Positions 46,726 through 55,796 of a DNA stretch of 64,000 nt are shown piece after piece. The DNA comes from Pseudorhodoplanes sinuspersici (GTDB lineage: Bacteria > Pseudomonadota > Alphaproteobacteria > Rhizobiales > Xanthobacteraceae). The stretch covers positions 4,582,501 to 4,646,500 of the forward strand of contig NZ_CP021112.1 of NCBI RefSeq assembly GCF_002119765.1. Direction: 5' to 3'. Under the pieces are notes generated by a model. It had not been told where the DNA came from, searched no databases, and saw only the letters and a list, made by a program, of their open reading frames with translations. The position numbers and the translations under genes are program-made. Every line of letters starts with the position of its first letter. Within the stretch, counting starts at the first letter, position 1.

Positions 46726-47942
46726 TGGCGCTCGCCGGCGGCCAGAAGCCCACTGACCGTCTTCGCAAAATGCGTGGGCGACAGATATGCGGCGATATCC
46801 TTCGCCGCTTTCGTCCCCATGCGCTGACGCAGGTCCGGATCATCAGCAAGTTGCGTCAGCCAGCGCGCCGCTGCATCAACGTCCGGATCGGCCCATTGCT
46901 GGCTCTCGCTATCGAATGCGTTGTCGCGATCCGCAACCGGAATGAGCTTGTAAGGCAGAAGGGCCGAATTCTCCTCATTCATGAAGTCGAGATTGCCGGA
47001 CCACCCGGTCGCAATGACCGGCTTACCGAGGCGCATAGCTTCAGCACAAATCAAGCCGAAGCCCTCCGAACGGTGCGTTGAAATCACAATGTCGGCCAGT
47101 GCCATTAGGCCGGTCATTTCCTTCGACGACAGCGTGCGTTCGATGACGCGGATATTCGGTGCGCCGGCAATCGCCGCGTTCAATTCCTGCCGGGCCCAGG
47201 GGACGTTGCCCGGATCGCTCAGCTTGATGACCAGGATGCGGTCGCTGCGATCGCCGAAGGCGCGCCGGAAGGCGTTGATCGCCGCGATCGGATTCTTGCG
47301 GGCGAAGTTTGATCCGATATGAAATGAGTTGAGGACGATGAGCGCGTTGTCAGGCAGGCCGAAATCCTGCCGGCGCGAGCTCGGCATTTCGATCTCGGAC
47401 AGCGGATGCGGCACGACATGCACAGGCAAGTCAGTTGCGTCGGCAATGGCGGACTGCGTGAAGCGGCTCGGCACCCAGATTTCATGAACAAATGACAAAG
47501 CGGGCCGCCATGCATCCGACAGCCGCGGCAGTTCCCACGCCCAATATCCGATGATGCGCCGTCCAGCGATCTGACGCCGTCCGAGCATGCACATGGCATA
47601 AGGCAGGTATGGCCCGTTGATATGCGCGATGAGACTTCCGCCGGTGCCCGGCTCCAGCGGACGGGTCATGATGGCGCCGGGCAGATCGTTCTGCGCAAAG
47701 GCCGCGCTCAGATCGTATGCGGTTGGCTGCAGGCCGGATGTCTCGAGCGCGCGATAGCCGAGCCTTGCGCCTTCGCCGAGGCCGCTGGCTGAACTGAACC
47801 ATCCGGCAATGCCGATCGGCATGCCGCCTTTTGGATGGAGAGAGGGACGTGGCGCAACGACCGGCGTAACCTCATCGAAAAAACGCTGACGCCATGAATG
47901 CGGGATTTTGCGCCACGCGCGATGAACGAAAGATTTGGTCAT
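46722..47942 (-). CDS. Glycosyltransferase family 4, operon member
   Basis: With the start at 47942 the product is 406 residues. The upstream frame stays open but lies inside the ligase gene, and the ATG overlaps the ligase stop as ATGA. It is a GT-B enzyme: PIGIAGWFSSASGLGEGARLGYRAL, IIGYWAWELPRLSDAWRPAL, VWVPSRF-like IWVPSRFTQSAI, and the donor-binding STHRSEGFGLICAEAMRLGKPVIAT, split at the EX7E motif. It likely extends the surface-polysaccharide repeat unit. The sugar is not predictable. Confidence 0.87.
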   Translation of the reverse strand: MTKSFVHRAWRKIPHSWRQRFFDEVTPVVAPRPSLHPKGGMPIGIAGWFSSASGLGEGARLGYRALETSGLQPTAYDLSAAFAQNDLPGAIMTRPLEPGTGGSLIAHINGPYLPYAMCMLGRRQIAGRRIIGYWAWELPRLSDAWRPALSFVHEIWVPSRFTQSAIADATDLPVHVVPHPLSEIEMPSSRRQDFGLPDNALIVLNSFHIGSNFARKNPIAAINAFRRAFGDRSDRILVIKLSDPGNVPWARQELNAAIAGAPNIRVIERTLSSKEMTGLMALADIVISTHRSEGFGLICAEAMRLGKPVIATGWSGNLDFMNEENSALLPYKLIPVADRDNAFDSESQQWADPDVDAAARWLTQLADDPDLRQRMGTKAAKDIAAYLSPTHFAKTVSGLLAAGERQ

Positions 47943-49228
47943 GCGAGCCGCCGTTTGAAATCGCGCGACGCCGCGACCAGCCCCCAGATAACCCCTAGCA
48001 GCAGGAAGAAATGTCGCCAATGGTCGGTATCGATAACAATGCCTTCGCCGACTTCGCCGACGAAAGTTGCGTACACCGCAATCAGATACGGCTGCCACGG
48101 CGTCCGCTTCAGGGCGGCACCGAGACCGGCAATGAGTGTCAGTACGATGAGCGCGATATAAGCAAGGCCGCCGATCCAGCCGTAAACGAGGAACGCCTGC
48201 AGATACACGTTGTGCTGCTGGATACCGTAAGCCTCGCTAAACGCGAATGGCCCCATCCCGAACGGGTAGTTCAAAACCTCGGTCAGGGCCAAAATCTGCA
48301 TCGTGAACCGTCCGCCGCTGCCGACATCGTAGGACTGGACCGCCTGCGCTCGCTCTTTGAACATGTTAGCGATTGCATCAAACGACAGCGCCGCCGCCAT
48401 CGCCGCCGCCAGCAGGCCAACGCAGACGGCGCCGAGCAAGATCAACCGAAGGCGGGTCCGATGGTTTTCCGCCGTCACGATCATTAGTCCCAGCATGATG
48501 ACGCCCGAAAGGACGAAGTGAATCCAGGCGCCACGCGAAAAGCTCAGGAAGAATCCAAAAAGGATGACAAGGAGTATCGCGGTGGGGAGGATGCGCAAGC
48601 CGCGTGATAGCAGAGATTGCAGCAGGAACAGGATCGGCAGGATCAGGAAGGGCCCATAGACATTCGGATCTTTGAACGGTCCGCGCGCGCGACCGCCTGG
48701 CGCGAAGAGTTCGCCAAGGCCAGCGGTCAGGTTGAAATATCCGATGATGCCGGCCGTCGCGGCAACCAGTGCAGCGATGATGTAGGCTATGCGCATGATG
48801 CGCAGGCGCCGCACGCTATCCGTGGAAAACAGGCTCGCAAAAATGATGGCCGACATCGCCATGAACAAGGTGATGATAACGAACCTGTCCGTAAGGTCTA
48901 TATCTGATACCCTGAAATAGGCAATTGCGCCGCCGATATTCCATAGCAGAAGTAGCCAGATCATCGGCAGCAATTCGCGCCGGATCGTTACGCCGGCGAT
49001 CAGGCAGCCGAAGGCGAGCGGACCCATGGCGAACTCATAGGGCGACGGCTCGATGAACACAAAGCAGCTGACGAGGATGGTGAGAAAGAGGAAGAATTCG
49101 AGGATTTGCGTCGCGCCACGCGATACCGGCCGTGACGGCGTTATGTCCGTTGCGGGACGTCTCGCGCGGCTCGCGGATTTGACTGATTGCTCATCCGTGA
49201 GCCGGCGCGCCTGGTCGAGCGTGATCAA
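47939..49228 (-). CDS. O-antigen ligase/polymerase family membrane protein
   Basis: The 429-residue product has about 11-12 hydrophobic segments and the Wzy_C/WaaL signature: LFAPGGRARGPFKDPNVYGPFLIL with the conserved glycine/proline turn and a large periplasmic loop holding YPFGMGPFAFSEAYGIQQHNVYLQAFL, where H in HNVYL is the usual catalytic residue. Such proteins ligate O-antigen to lipid A or polymerise repeat units (Wzy). It overlaps both neighbours by four bases (ATGA), indicating tight co-translation. Confidence 0.87.
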   Translation of the reverse strand: MITLDQARRLTDEQSVKSASRARRPATDITPSRPVSRGATQILEFFLFLTILVSCFVFIEPSPYEFAMGPLAFGCLIAGVTIRRELLPMIWLLLLWNIGGAIAYFRVSDIDLTDRFVIITLFMAMSAIIFASLFSTDSVRRLRIMRIAYIIAALVAATAGIIGYFNLTAGLGELFAPGGRARGPFKDPNVYGPFLILPILFLLQSLLSRGLRILPTAILLVILFGFFLSFSRGAWIHFVLSGVIMLGLMIVTAENHRTRLRLILLGAVCVGLLAAAMAAALSFDAIANMFKERAQAVQSYDVGSGGRFTMQILALTEVLNYPFGMGPFAFSEAYGIQQHNVYLQAFLVYGWIGGLAYIALIVLTLIAGLGAALKRTPWQPYLIAVYATFVGEVGEGIVIDTDHWRHFFLLLGVIWGLVAASRDFKRRLA

Positions 49229-50772
49229 TACGCGTTCTCGCTCTTCAACAGCGCGAACGGCGTCATCGCGACGATGTAGAGATCGAACAGCACCGACCAG
49301 TTTTCGATATAATAGAGGTCGAATTCGACGCGCTTCTGGATTTTTTCCTGCGTGTCCGTTTCCCCGCGCCAGCCATTGATCTGCGCCCAGCCGGTTACGC
49401 CAGGTTTCACGCGATGGCGGGCGAAGTAGCCATCGACGGCTTCGTCATAGAGACGCGCGGCAGCCTTGGCGTTGACGGCATGGGGACGGGGACCGACCAG
49501 TGACAGGTTGCCCTTGAAGACGACATTGAACAGTTGCGGCAGCTCATCGATGCTGGCCTTGCGGATGAAACGGCCGACGCGCGTGACGCGCGGATCACCC
49601 TTGGTCACGAGCTTCGAAGCCGTCGCATCGCATTGGTCCACATACATCGAGCGGAATTTGTAGACTTCGATGAGATCGTTGTTGAAGCCATAGCGCTTCT
49701 GCTTGAACAGCACTGGACCGCGACTGTCGATTTTGATTGCCAGCGCAACCACCGCCATGACCGGTAAAAGGGCGAGCAGCAACAGGCCGCCGACGATCTT
49801 GTCGAACAGCCATTTCATCACCACGTCCCAATCGGCGATCGGCCGGTCGAACACATCGAGGACCGGGACTTCGCCGATATAGGAATAGGAGCGGGGCCGG
49901 AAGCGCAGGCGGTTGGAATGTGCCGACAAACGAATATCAACCGGCAACACCCAGAGCTTCTTCAGCATCTGCAGCAAACGGTTCTCGGCGCTGATCGGCA
50001 ACGAGAAGATGACGAGATCGACCCGCGTGCGCCGGGCGAATTCGACAAAGTCATCGACAGTGCCAAGCTTTGGCAGGCCGCCGCACGCTGTGGGCGAACG
50101 ATCGTCATTGCGATCGTCAAACACGCCGATGATACGAACGTCGCTGTCGACTTGCTCCTTCAGCGCATTGATCAAACTTTCGCCTGCTTCTCCGCCACCG
50201 ACAATCACAGCGCGGCGGGTGAGCCGCCCATCCCGCATCCAACGGCGCACAAGAACATAGACGACAGATCGTGATGCCATGAGCACCACTGCGCCGACGC
50301 CCCAGAAAGCCAGCAGCCAGACGCGCGAAAACATCTGATCAAACTTGAAGAAGAACGACAGGGTGGTGGCGAACAGGAAAACGACCGACCAAGCCGTGAG
50401 CATTCGCGCCATCTGATGCAAGGGCTGGCGGAAGGCGTGAATATGATAGATATCGACAGCCTCGAACGCGACGATCGAGAGGCCGGAAATGACCGCGATC
50501 GCGGCGAGGTAGGGCCAGCTAAAACCTTCGGCCGGCATGACATAAAGGGCGTAGATTACCGCACCGACAAGCGCGATCAGCGTGCTTTCGATGGTCCGCA
50601 CGATACCGGCGACAACGATCGGTGAATACGCCGCGCGTGTTTCGACCGATGCGGCCGCGAGAGCAGCAGGAGATAATTGTCTGGGCGCACGCCGACGCGA
50701 ATCCTGACTGCCGATGGCAGAGCTCGCAGCAGCGGACGCGCTCAACATTTTGCGAGCGTCCAACTCAAACAT
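49225..50772 (-). CDS. Undecaprenyl-phosphate sugar-1-phosphate transferase (WcaJ/WbaP-type)
   Basis: This is the initiating enzyme of the polysaccharide: it transfers a sugar-1-phosphate to undecaprenyl phosphate. The 515-residue product has the full polyisoprenyl-phosphate hexose-1-phosphate transferase layout: N-terminal helices, a Rossmann-like CoA-binding-type middle domain ([15 protein letters not shown]), a further helix, and the C-terminal catalytic domain [71 protein letters not shown]. Glucose is the commonest donor for this subfamily, but galactose is possible. It precedes the ligase gene with a four-base overlap. Confidence 0.92.
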   Translation of the reverse strand: MFELDARKMLSASAAASSAIGSQDSRRRAPRQLSPAALAAASVETRAAYSPIVVAGIVRTIESTLIALVGAVIYALYVMPAEGFSWPYLAAIAVISGLSIVAFEAVDIYHIHAFRQPLHQMARMLTAWSVVFLFATTLSFFFKFDQMFSRVWLLAFWGVGAVVLMASRSVVYVLVRRWMRDGRLTRRAVIVGGGEAGESLINALKEQVDSDVRIIGVFDDRNDDRSPTACGGLPKLGTVDDFVEFARRTRVDLVIFSLPISAENRLLQMLKKLWVLPVDIRLSAHSNRLRFRPRSYSYIGEVPVLDVFDRPIADWDVVMKWLFDKIVGGLLLLALLPVMAVVALAIKIDSRGPVLFKQKRYGFNNDLIEVYKFRSMYVDQCDATASKLVTKGDPRVTRVGRFIRKASIDELPQLFNVVFKGNLSLVGPRPHAVNAKAAARLYDEAVDGYFARHRVKPGVTGWAQINGWRGETDTQEKIQKRVEFDLYYIENWSVLFDLYIVAMTPFALLKSENAY

Positions 50773-50861
50773 TTACGCCGTCCCTCGGATCGTCGCGCCA
50801 TGACGGCACGCGACCCTTATTTTGATGGCGTCGGTCTTATCGGAAAAGATTCAACAAAAGC

Positions 50862-52007
50862 TTATTCGTATTTTAGCTTTTGCGATGCGAGAGCCGCCCG
50901 GTACGCGTCGATTCCGCCACTGACCATGTCATCAAGAGAAAAGGTGGCCCGTACACGCTCTTGTAACAAGCGGGCGGCGCTATTTGTCGTTTCCGGATGG
51001 TTAATCGCCAAAGCTAAAGCGCTCTCCAGCGCCTCGCGATCGTCTGCGGGAATAAGCCGGTCTGCATAAGGTCCGAACATATCCGGGATCCCGCCCACAT
51101 GGGTCGCGATTAGCGGTTTTCCCGCGGCAGCGGCTTCAAGGACGATGTAGGGGAATGACTCCATCCGCGACGGCACGACCATCACGCGGCCAAGCGAAAA
51201 GGCTTCACGCGCTGGCTTTGGCAATTGGAACCGGACAGAGTCGCCTAAACCAGCCGTTTGCGCTTGCCGCTGCAGATCGAGACGCGCCTTGCCATCGCCA
51301 ACGATGGTGGCAGACAAAGCAATGCCCTTGGCTCGCAGACCGGCGAGTGCGGCCAGGAGCACGTCGACGCCCTTCAGATGCCGCAGTTCACCGATGAAAA
51401 GAATATCGGTTGCGTCCGCACGCAGAGGAACCTCGGCGAACTCTGCCTCGGCAACGCCGTTCGGCACAATCCGCGTCATCGCGCGGGGATCGCCGACCTT
51501 CGCATGATACAGACGTTCGATGAAGGCGCTCTCGAACAGAAACAGATCGGTGCGACGCTGCAGGATTTTCTCCAGCGTCAGGTAGAAGCGGCCCAGCATC
51601 GCATCCGGTTTAAACAGCAGGCTGCCGCCATGCGGCGTATAGGCACGGACGGGGCCATCGGCGCCGACCGCCAGCCGCGCATAGGCGCCGCCCTTGGCGC
51701 CGTGCCCATGAACGATATCCGGGGCATTCCGCTCCACACTTGCCGCGATCTGGCGGATCGCAGAATAATCGCTCACCGCCAGATGGCGGCCCATTGGCAG
51801 GCGAACAACGCCAAGCGCCAGCTCCGGCGCAACGGCATCGAGAAGGCGCGACGCGCGTTCACCGCCCGTCAAGGCGTCGCATACGATGCCGACCTGGTGA
51901 CCGCGCGCTGTCTGTCCGCGCACCAAGTCGATGACATGACGAAACAGCCCACCAACAGGCGAGCGGAAAACATGCAAAATCCGTAGAGGCTTTTCTGGCC
52001 GGCTCAT
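50862..52007 (-). CDS. Glycosyltransferase family 4, first gene of the reverse operon
   Basis: The 381-residue GT-B product opens RILHVFRSPVGGLFRHVIDL (N-terminal GG loop), continues with DIVHGHGAKGGAYARLA and YTPHGGSLLF, and has PSRMESFPYIVLEAAAAGKPLIAT as the donor site with EX7E. It is the promoter-proximal gene of the five-gene reverse operon (89-base gap to the sugar-phosphate transferase) and is divergent from the chain-length/export gene, with which it shares a 166-base promoter region. An early step in repeat-unit assembly is likely. Confidence 0.88.
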   Translation of the reverse strand: MSRPEKPLRILHVFRSPVGGLFRHVIDLVRGQTARGHQVGIVCDALTGGERASRLLDAVAPELALGVVRLPMGRHLAVSDYSAIRQIAASVERNAPDIVHGHGAKGGAYARLAVGADGPVRAYTPHGGSLLFKPDAMLGRFYLTLEKILQRRTDLFLFESAFIERLYHAKVGDPRAMTRIVPNGVAEAEFAEVPLRADATDILFIGELRHLKGVDVLLAALAGLRAKGIALSATIVGDGKARLDLQRQAQTAGLGDSVRFQLPKPAREAFSLGRVMVVPSRMESFPYIVLEAAAAGKPLIATHVGGIPDMFGPYADRLIPADDREALESALALAINHPETTNSAARLLQERVRATFSLDDMVSGGIDAYRAALASQKLKYE

Positions 52008-52030
52008 TGTCTAGAATTTGCCCGAGATTG

Positions 52031-52046
52031 GTTAATTCCCGTTAAC
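52031..52046. promoter_or_regulatory. Inverted repeat GTTAA-N6-TTAAC in the divergent polysaccharide promoter region
   Basis: GTTAA (52031-52035) and TTAAC (52042-52046) are separated by TTCCCG. The pair is 24 bases upstream of the glycosyltransferase start and about 130 bases upstream of the chain-length gene. It resembles, but with a six- rather than seven-base spacer, the TTAA-N7-TTAA sites bound by CtrA in alphaproteobacteria. Function is unproven. Confidence 0.35.
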
Positions 52047-52173
52047 GCTGGCTATGGTTAAGAAACATCACCACGACAAGACTTTGCGCCATTCGCCGCA
52101 CCGCTCGCCGAAATTAACGCGGCAGCAACCATAATGGGACGAAATGGCCCTATGAGTTGCGGTGGAGTCGGTG

Positions 52174-54339
52174 ATGCAGTCAGTTCAGACCTTCAATGGT
52201 GGTGTCGGCATTCAGCTTTCCGAACCCGGTGGCGAGCTTGATCTTCGAGCCCTTGGTCTTTCGCTCTGGCGCAAGAAATGGCTGATCCTGTTTCCGGCTC
52301 TCATCGTCGGTGCCCTCACGGTCTTTGCTGTCAACGCCATCACACCCGTCTATCGTTCCGAAGCTAAGATTTCCGTCGAAGGTCGAGAAAACGTATTTCT
52401 GCGGCCGGAGGCTGAGAAGTCGGTCGAGCGTGCCGCGGCTGACCAGGAAACCATTGCAACTCAGGTCCAGGTTCTTCAGTCTCGCGACATTGCGCATCAG
52501 GTCATTCGTGAGTTGAAACTCGCCGAGCGGCCGGAATTCGACCCTGTCCGCTCAGGTCCCTCTCGATTAGGCGCCATCCTGTCGGCATTCGGTATCGGCC
52601 GCGATCAACTCAAGATGTCGCCCGAAGAGCGGGCGATGGATGCTTATTTTGCGCGCCTGAGCGTGGTGGCCGTGGATAAATCGCGAGTCATCACTGTGGC
52701 ATTTCAGTCCAGCGATCCCGAGCTGGCCGCGAAGGTCGTCAATGCCATCGTCGACGCCTATTTGCGGCAGACGCAAATTGCCAAACAGGAACAGATCAAG
52801 AATGCCGCCGCCTATCTTGCAAGCGAGATCGAGCAACTGCGCAAGACAGTGCAGGACGCGGAATCCAAAGTTGAAAACTTTCGGGCAAAATCCAATCTAT
52901 TTTTGGGCTCGAACAGCACGAGCCTCGGCACGCAACAACTCGGCGAATTGACGACGCAGCTTGCCGCGGCACGCGCGCAAAAAGCCGATCTCGATGCGAA
53001 GTCGCGATTGATCCGCGATATGCTGAAGAGCGGCAGGGAGGTCGAGTCAGCCGACATCGTCAATTCAGATCTCCTCAAGCGGCTGGTCGAACAGCGTGTG
53101 CTGCTGCGCGCGCAATTAGCCGAACAATCGTCGACGCTGCTGGAACGGCACCCGCGCATTCAGGAATTGAATGCGCAGATCAACGCGCTGGATGCGCAGA
53201 TGCGTGGCGAATTGCAGCGCCTTGTGCTGTCGCTGGAAAACGACGCCCGCATTGCCAATGCGCGTATCCAAGCGACCAACGAAGCAATCGACCGTCTCAA
53301 GAATCAGATCAGCGGCTCCTCTTCCCAGGATGTGCAGCTGCGAGCCCTTGAGCGCGAAGCCAAGGCGCAGCGCGATCTGCTCGAAGCCTATCTCGCTCGT
53401 TATCGTGAGGCGACGGCCCGCGAGAATATCGATGCGACGCCGGCTGAAGCACGTGTGATCTCACGTGGAACAGTCTCCAATGTGCCGGCTGCTCCAAAAA
53501 AGCTGCCGATCATCATGATCGCGACGCTGGCGACGGCTTTCATGGCCGCGGCCTTCGTGCTGGCAAGCGAAATCCTGAAACAGGCTCCGGCGCAATCACC
53601 AGCTCCGGCTTTTTCGGAATCGGAGAATGCAGTTTCTGCAACGCCACGTCGTTCCATTTTCTCTGTCTTGAAGCGCAGAAAGCCTGTGCCGCCTGCAGGA
53701 ATTGAGCCCGTGCTGGAGCCGGACTCCGGCAAGACGGTCGCTGGCCGGCCCATTGAGCATCTGGTCAAGGCCGTCAGCGAGCGCGGGGAGGCTGGCCGGC
53801 GTGTCACTGTCATCGGCGCAGGCCGCAATGTCGGCACCACCTATACGGCAATTTCTCTGGCGCGTGCGCTGGCAGCGGAAGGGGAGCGTGTCATACTTGC
53901 CGACCTTGCGCTGCATGCTCCCAATCTGTCGATCCTTTCGACCGACCCCGTTGCACCGGGCTTCGCCGAGCTTGTGCGCGGCACGGCATCCTTTGGAGAC
54001 ATCATCACCCGCGACAAGTTTTCCAAGGTCCATCTGATCGCGGCCGGCAACGTCGCGGGAGAGGCGCCAACGATCCTGACATCGCCGCGCTTGCTCGTCA
54101 CGCTGGAGGCCCTGGCACGCAATTACGATCACGTCATCGTTGATGGGGGAGCGTTGGCCGAAGCGGTCCCGGAGTTTTTCGCCCGCATGGCGCCTTGTGC
54201 CGTTCTGGTCGCGACCGACATCGACAATGCCGCGACCAAAAACGCACGCGATCAGCTTGTGGCGGCCGGCTTTGCCGATGTACTGCTGTGGCTCGGAACG
54301 CCTGGCCCCGATGCCTCGTCGCAACCGGTCGCTGCTTAA
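52174..54339 (+). CDS. Wzz/Wzc-like polysaccharide chain-length and export protein with degenerate kinase domain
   Basis: The protein controls chain length or export of the surface polysaccharide. The ATG at 52174 is chosen because GGAG lies six bases upstream; GTG 52162 is an alternative. The 721-residue product has an N-terminal Wzz domain with membrane helix 1 at about 36-55, a long coiled-coil region (about 190-420), helix 2 near 450-470, and a C-terminal BY-kinase-like domain. In that domain the P-loop reads GAGRNVGTTYTAISLA (G548-T556) with threonine (T555) where the Walker A lysine should be. A Walker A'-like VILADLALHAP and a Walker B-like HVIVDGGAL remain. There is no C-terminal tyrosine cluster, so kinase activity is unlikely. 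Confidence 0.9.
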   Translation: MQSVQTFNGGVGIQLSEPGGELDLRALGLSLWRKKWLILFPALIVGALTVFAVNAITPVYRSEAKISVEGRENVFLRPEAEKSVERAAADQETIATQVQVLQSRDIAHQVIRELKLAERPEFDPVRSGPSRLGAILSAFGIGRDQLKMSPEERAMDAYFARLSVVAVDKSRVITVAFQSSDPELAAKVVNAIVDAYLRQTQIAKQEQIKNAAAYLASEIEQLRKTVQDAESKVENFRAKSNLFLGSNSTSLGTQQLGELTTQLAAARAQKADLDAKSRLIRDMLKSGREVESADIVNSDLLKRLVEQRVLLRAQLAEQSSTLLERHPRIQELNAQINALDAQMRGELQRLVLSLENDARIANARIQATNEAIDRLKNQISGSSSQDVQLRALEREAKAQRDLLEAYLARYREATARENIDATPAEARVISRGTVSNVPAAPKKLPIIMIATLATAFMAAAFVLASEILKQAPAQSPAPAFSESENAVSATPRRSIFSVLKRRKPVPPAGIEPVLEPDSGKTVAGRPIEHLVKAVSERGEAGRRVTVIGAGRNVGTTYTAISLARALAAEGERVILADLALHAPNLSILSTDPVAPGFAELVRGTASFGDIITRDKFSKVHLIAAGNVAGEAPTILTSPRLLVTLEALARNYDHVIVDGGALAEAVPEFFARMAPCAVLVATDIDNAATKNARDQLVAAGFADVLLWLGTPGPDASSQPVAA

Positions 54340-55571
54340 TCGGCGTCAGACGCTTGCTTGGATTTATGTCCGCCGAGCAGGGCACGGACATTGTGCGCGA
54401 CTTGCCAGAGTTTGGGATTGCGCTTGATCGCGCTTTTGGCAAGCCGGATGGCCCGAAGTGCCGGAGCCGCGGCCTGTCCGCGCAGCGAGAGTGGCAACAC
54501 ACTGTCGTAGATCAGTTCGAGATCCTTGCAGAAGAAGGTCTTGTAGCGTGCTTCGCCCGGACCGATGTCGAAGGAGCGGAAACCGCGTTTCGCGCAATCG
54601 ACGATCAGATGCTGCAACAGGATCAGGCCGGGACTGAAGCGTGAATTGTCCGACGCTGTGTGCGAGTTGAACATCGAGGTGAAGCGCTGCTGGTCATGGA
54701 TGCCCGAAAACAGCGCCAGCATATCCCCGTCGCATTCCAGCGCATGTAATTCGATCACGGGCTCACCGCGATCGAGGCCTGCAAGACATGCAGCGCGAAT
54801 GAAACTCTCGACGCCCGGTTGCGCAAATGCATTCTCGATACCGAGTGCGCGCAGCTTTCCTTCCTTCTGCTGAAAGAAGAAACCAAGCTGGCGATAGACA
54901 TCGTCCGGCGTCGCCGCGCGGATATAACGATAGCCATTTAGCTTGGCGAGCTTGCGCTCCTTGTTGCGCAGGCGGCTGCGCATTGTGCCGGAAATCTGTT
55001 GCTCGATGATGGCGGGGCCACTGGTGCCGATATTCAGCACGAAGTTGTCTTCATTCGAGCGTTGATGTGCAAGCGTCATGAAAGGATTGCGTGCACCGCT
55101 CCAGAACGCCGGCTGGCTGTGCAGCATCAACAGGTCAAGGTCGGGCCGCTGACGTGCAATCTGCGACAGCGCATCATGCATGTCGTCGCTCGTGAATGTA
55201 TCGGCGATGTCGCGGCGCCATAGCGGCATGTTGAGTGTGGCGTGCTTGCCGCCAAAGAAACAGGCGAGGCGAAGCGGACCGAGCCGTTGCGCCACCAGGG
55301 GCCAGATGAATAGCGGTGCGCCCGAGCGGTCGCTGCCGACGATAATGACCGGTTCTTCGCCGAGCGGGCCACTGACATACTCATGCCAGAGCCTGATCCA
55401 TTCGAGCCCCTGATAGGGCGAGGCGACCGAATCCTGTCCGGCCAGCGCGTGCCAGAGCGGTTCCACCATTTCGAGGTCGCGATAGACTGTGACCGCGAAA
55501 GCAGTGCGCGTCGACGAAGATTGTCGGGCGGGGAGCTGCGCGCTGCCCGCTTCTCGAAAGGCGATGGTCAT
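54336..55571 (-). CDS. GNAT/FemAB-like acyltransferase, paralogue 2 (polysaccharide locus)
   Basis: The 411-residue product is of the same CelD/BioF2-like acyltransferase type as the gene at 40657-41895. It has WHALAGQDSVASPYQGLEWIRLW, split around the SPYQ motif, GTMRSRLRNKERKLAKLNGYRY in the middle, and SFDIGPGEARYKTFFCKDLE near the C-terminus. The ATG at 55571 was chosen because codons upstream lie inside a palindromic repeat. Its TAA stop shares the palindrome TTAA with the stop of the convergent export gene. O- or N-acylation of the polysaccharide or of a precursor is the likely role. Confidence 0.83.
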   Translation of the reverse strand: MTIAFREAGSAQLPARQSSSTRTAFAVTVYRDLEMVEPLWHALAGQDSVASPYQGLEWIRLWHEYVSGPLGEEPVIIVGSDRSGAPLFIWPLVAQRLGPLRLACFFGGKHATLNMPLWRRDIADTFTSDDMHDALSQIARQRPDLDLLMLHSQPAFWSGARNPFMTLAHQRSNEDNFVLNIGTSGPAIIEQQISGTMRSRLRNKERKLAKLNGYRYIRAATPDDVYRQLGFFFQQKEGKLRALGIENAFAQPGVESFIRAACLAGLDRGEPVIELHALECDGDMLALFSGIHDQQRFTSMFNSHTASDNSRFSPGLILLQHLIVDCAKRGFRSFDIGPGEARYKTFFCKDLELIYDSVLPLSLRGQAAAPALRAIRLAKSAIKRNPKLWQVAHNVRALLGGHKSKQASDAD

Positions 55572-55585
55572 GGCCCGGTTCCGTT

Positions 55586-55700
55586 GGAGCATGATGCCGA
55601 AAAGTGGGAAGCGGTTTTCGGACGACATCATGCTCCAATGTATTAGAATCGATCACGTTTATGAGTTTTGGATCATTCGATCCAAAACTCATCGCGATCT
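55586..55700. repeat. Compound palindromic intergenic repeat, copy 2 (two hairpins)
   Basis: Hairpin A has perfect 11-base arms GGAGCATGATG (55586-55596) and CATCATGCTCC (55626-55636), with inner CCGAAAA/TTTTCGG pairing. Hairpin B has perfect 14-base arms ATGAGTTTTGGATC (55661-55674) and GATCCAAAACTCAT (55679-55692). The linker GAATCGATCACGTT is the same as in the element at 1224-1360. It occupies the promoter region between the GNAT gene and the deacetylase gene. Confidence 0.87.
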
Positions 55701-55796
55701 CGCGCGCAGGCTGTCAGGGATTTGTCAATAAAGCGTTGGCAGGATCACCGCTTCTTTCGGGAATCGGCCAGATTCCGGCCGAAATAGCAGGGTGTA

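Noticed and set aside
45557-46849. 430-codon reverse-strand frame overlapping the flippase
   Set aside because: It lies in another frame of the same strand as the flippase, which has clear membrane helices and ATGA coupling. The alternative translation is low-complexity and Arg/Ala-rich.
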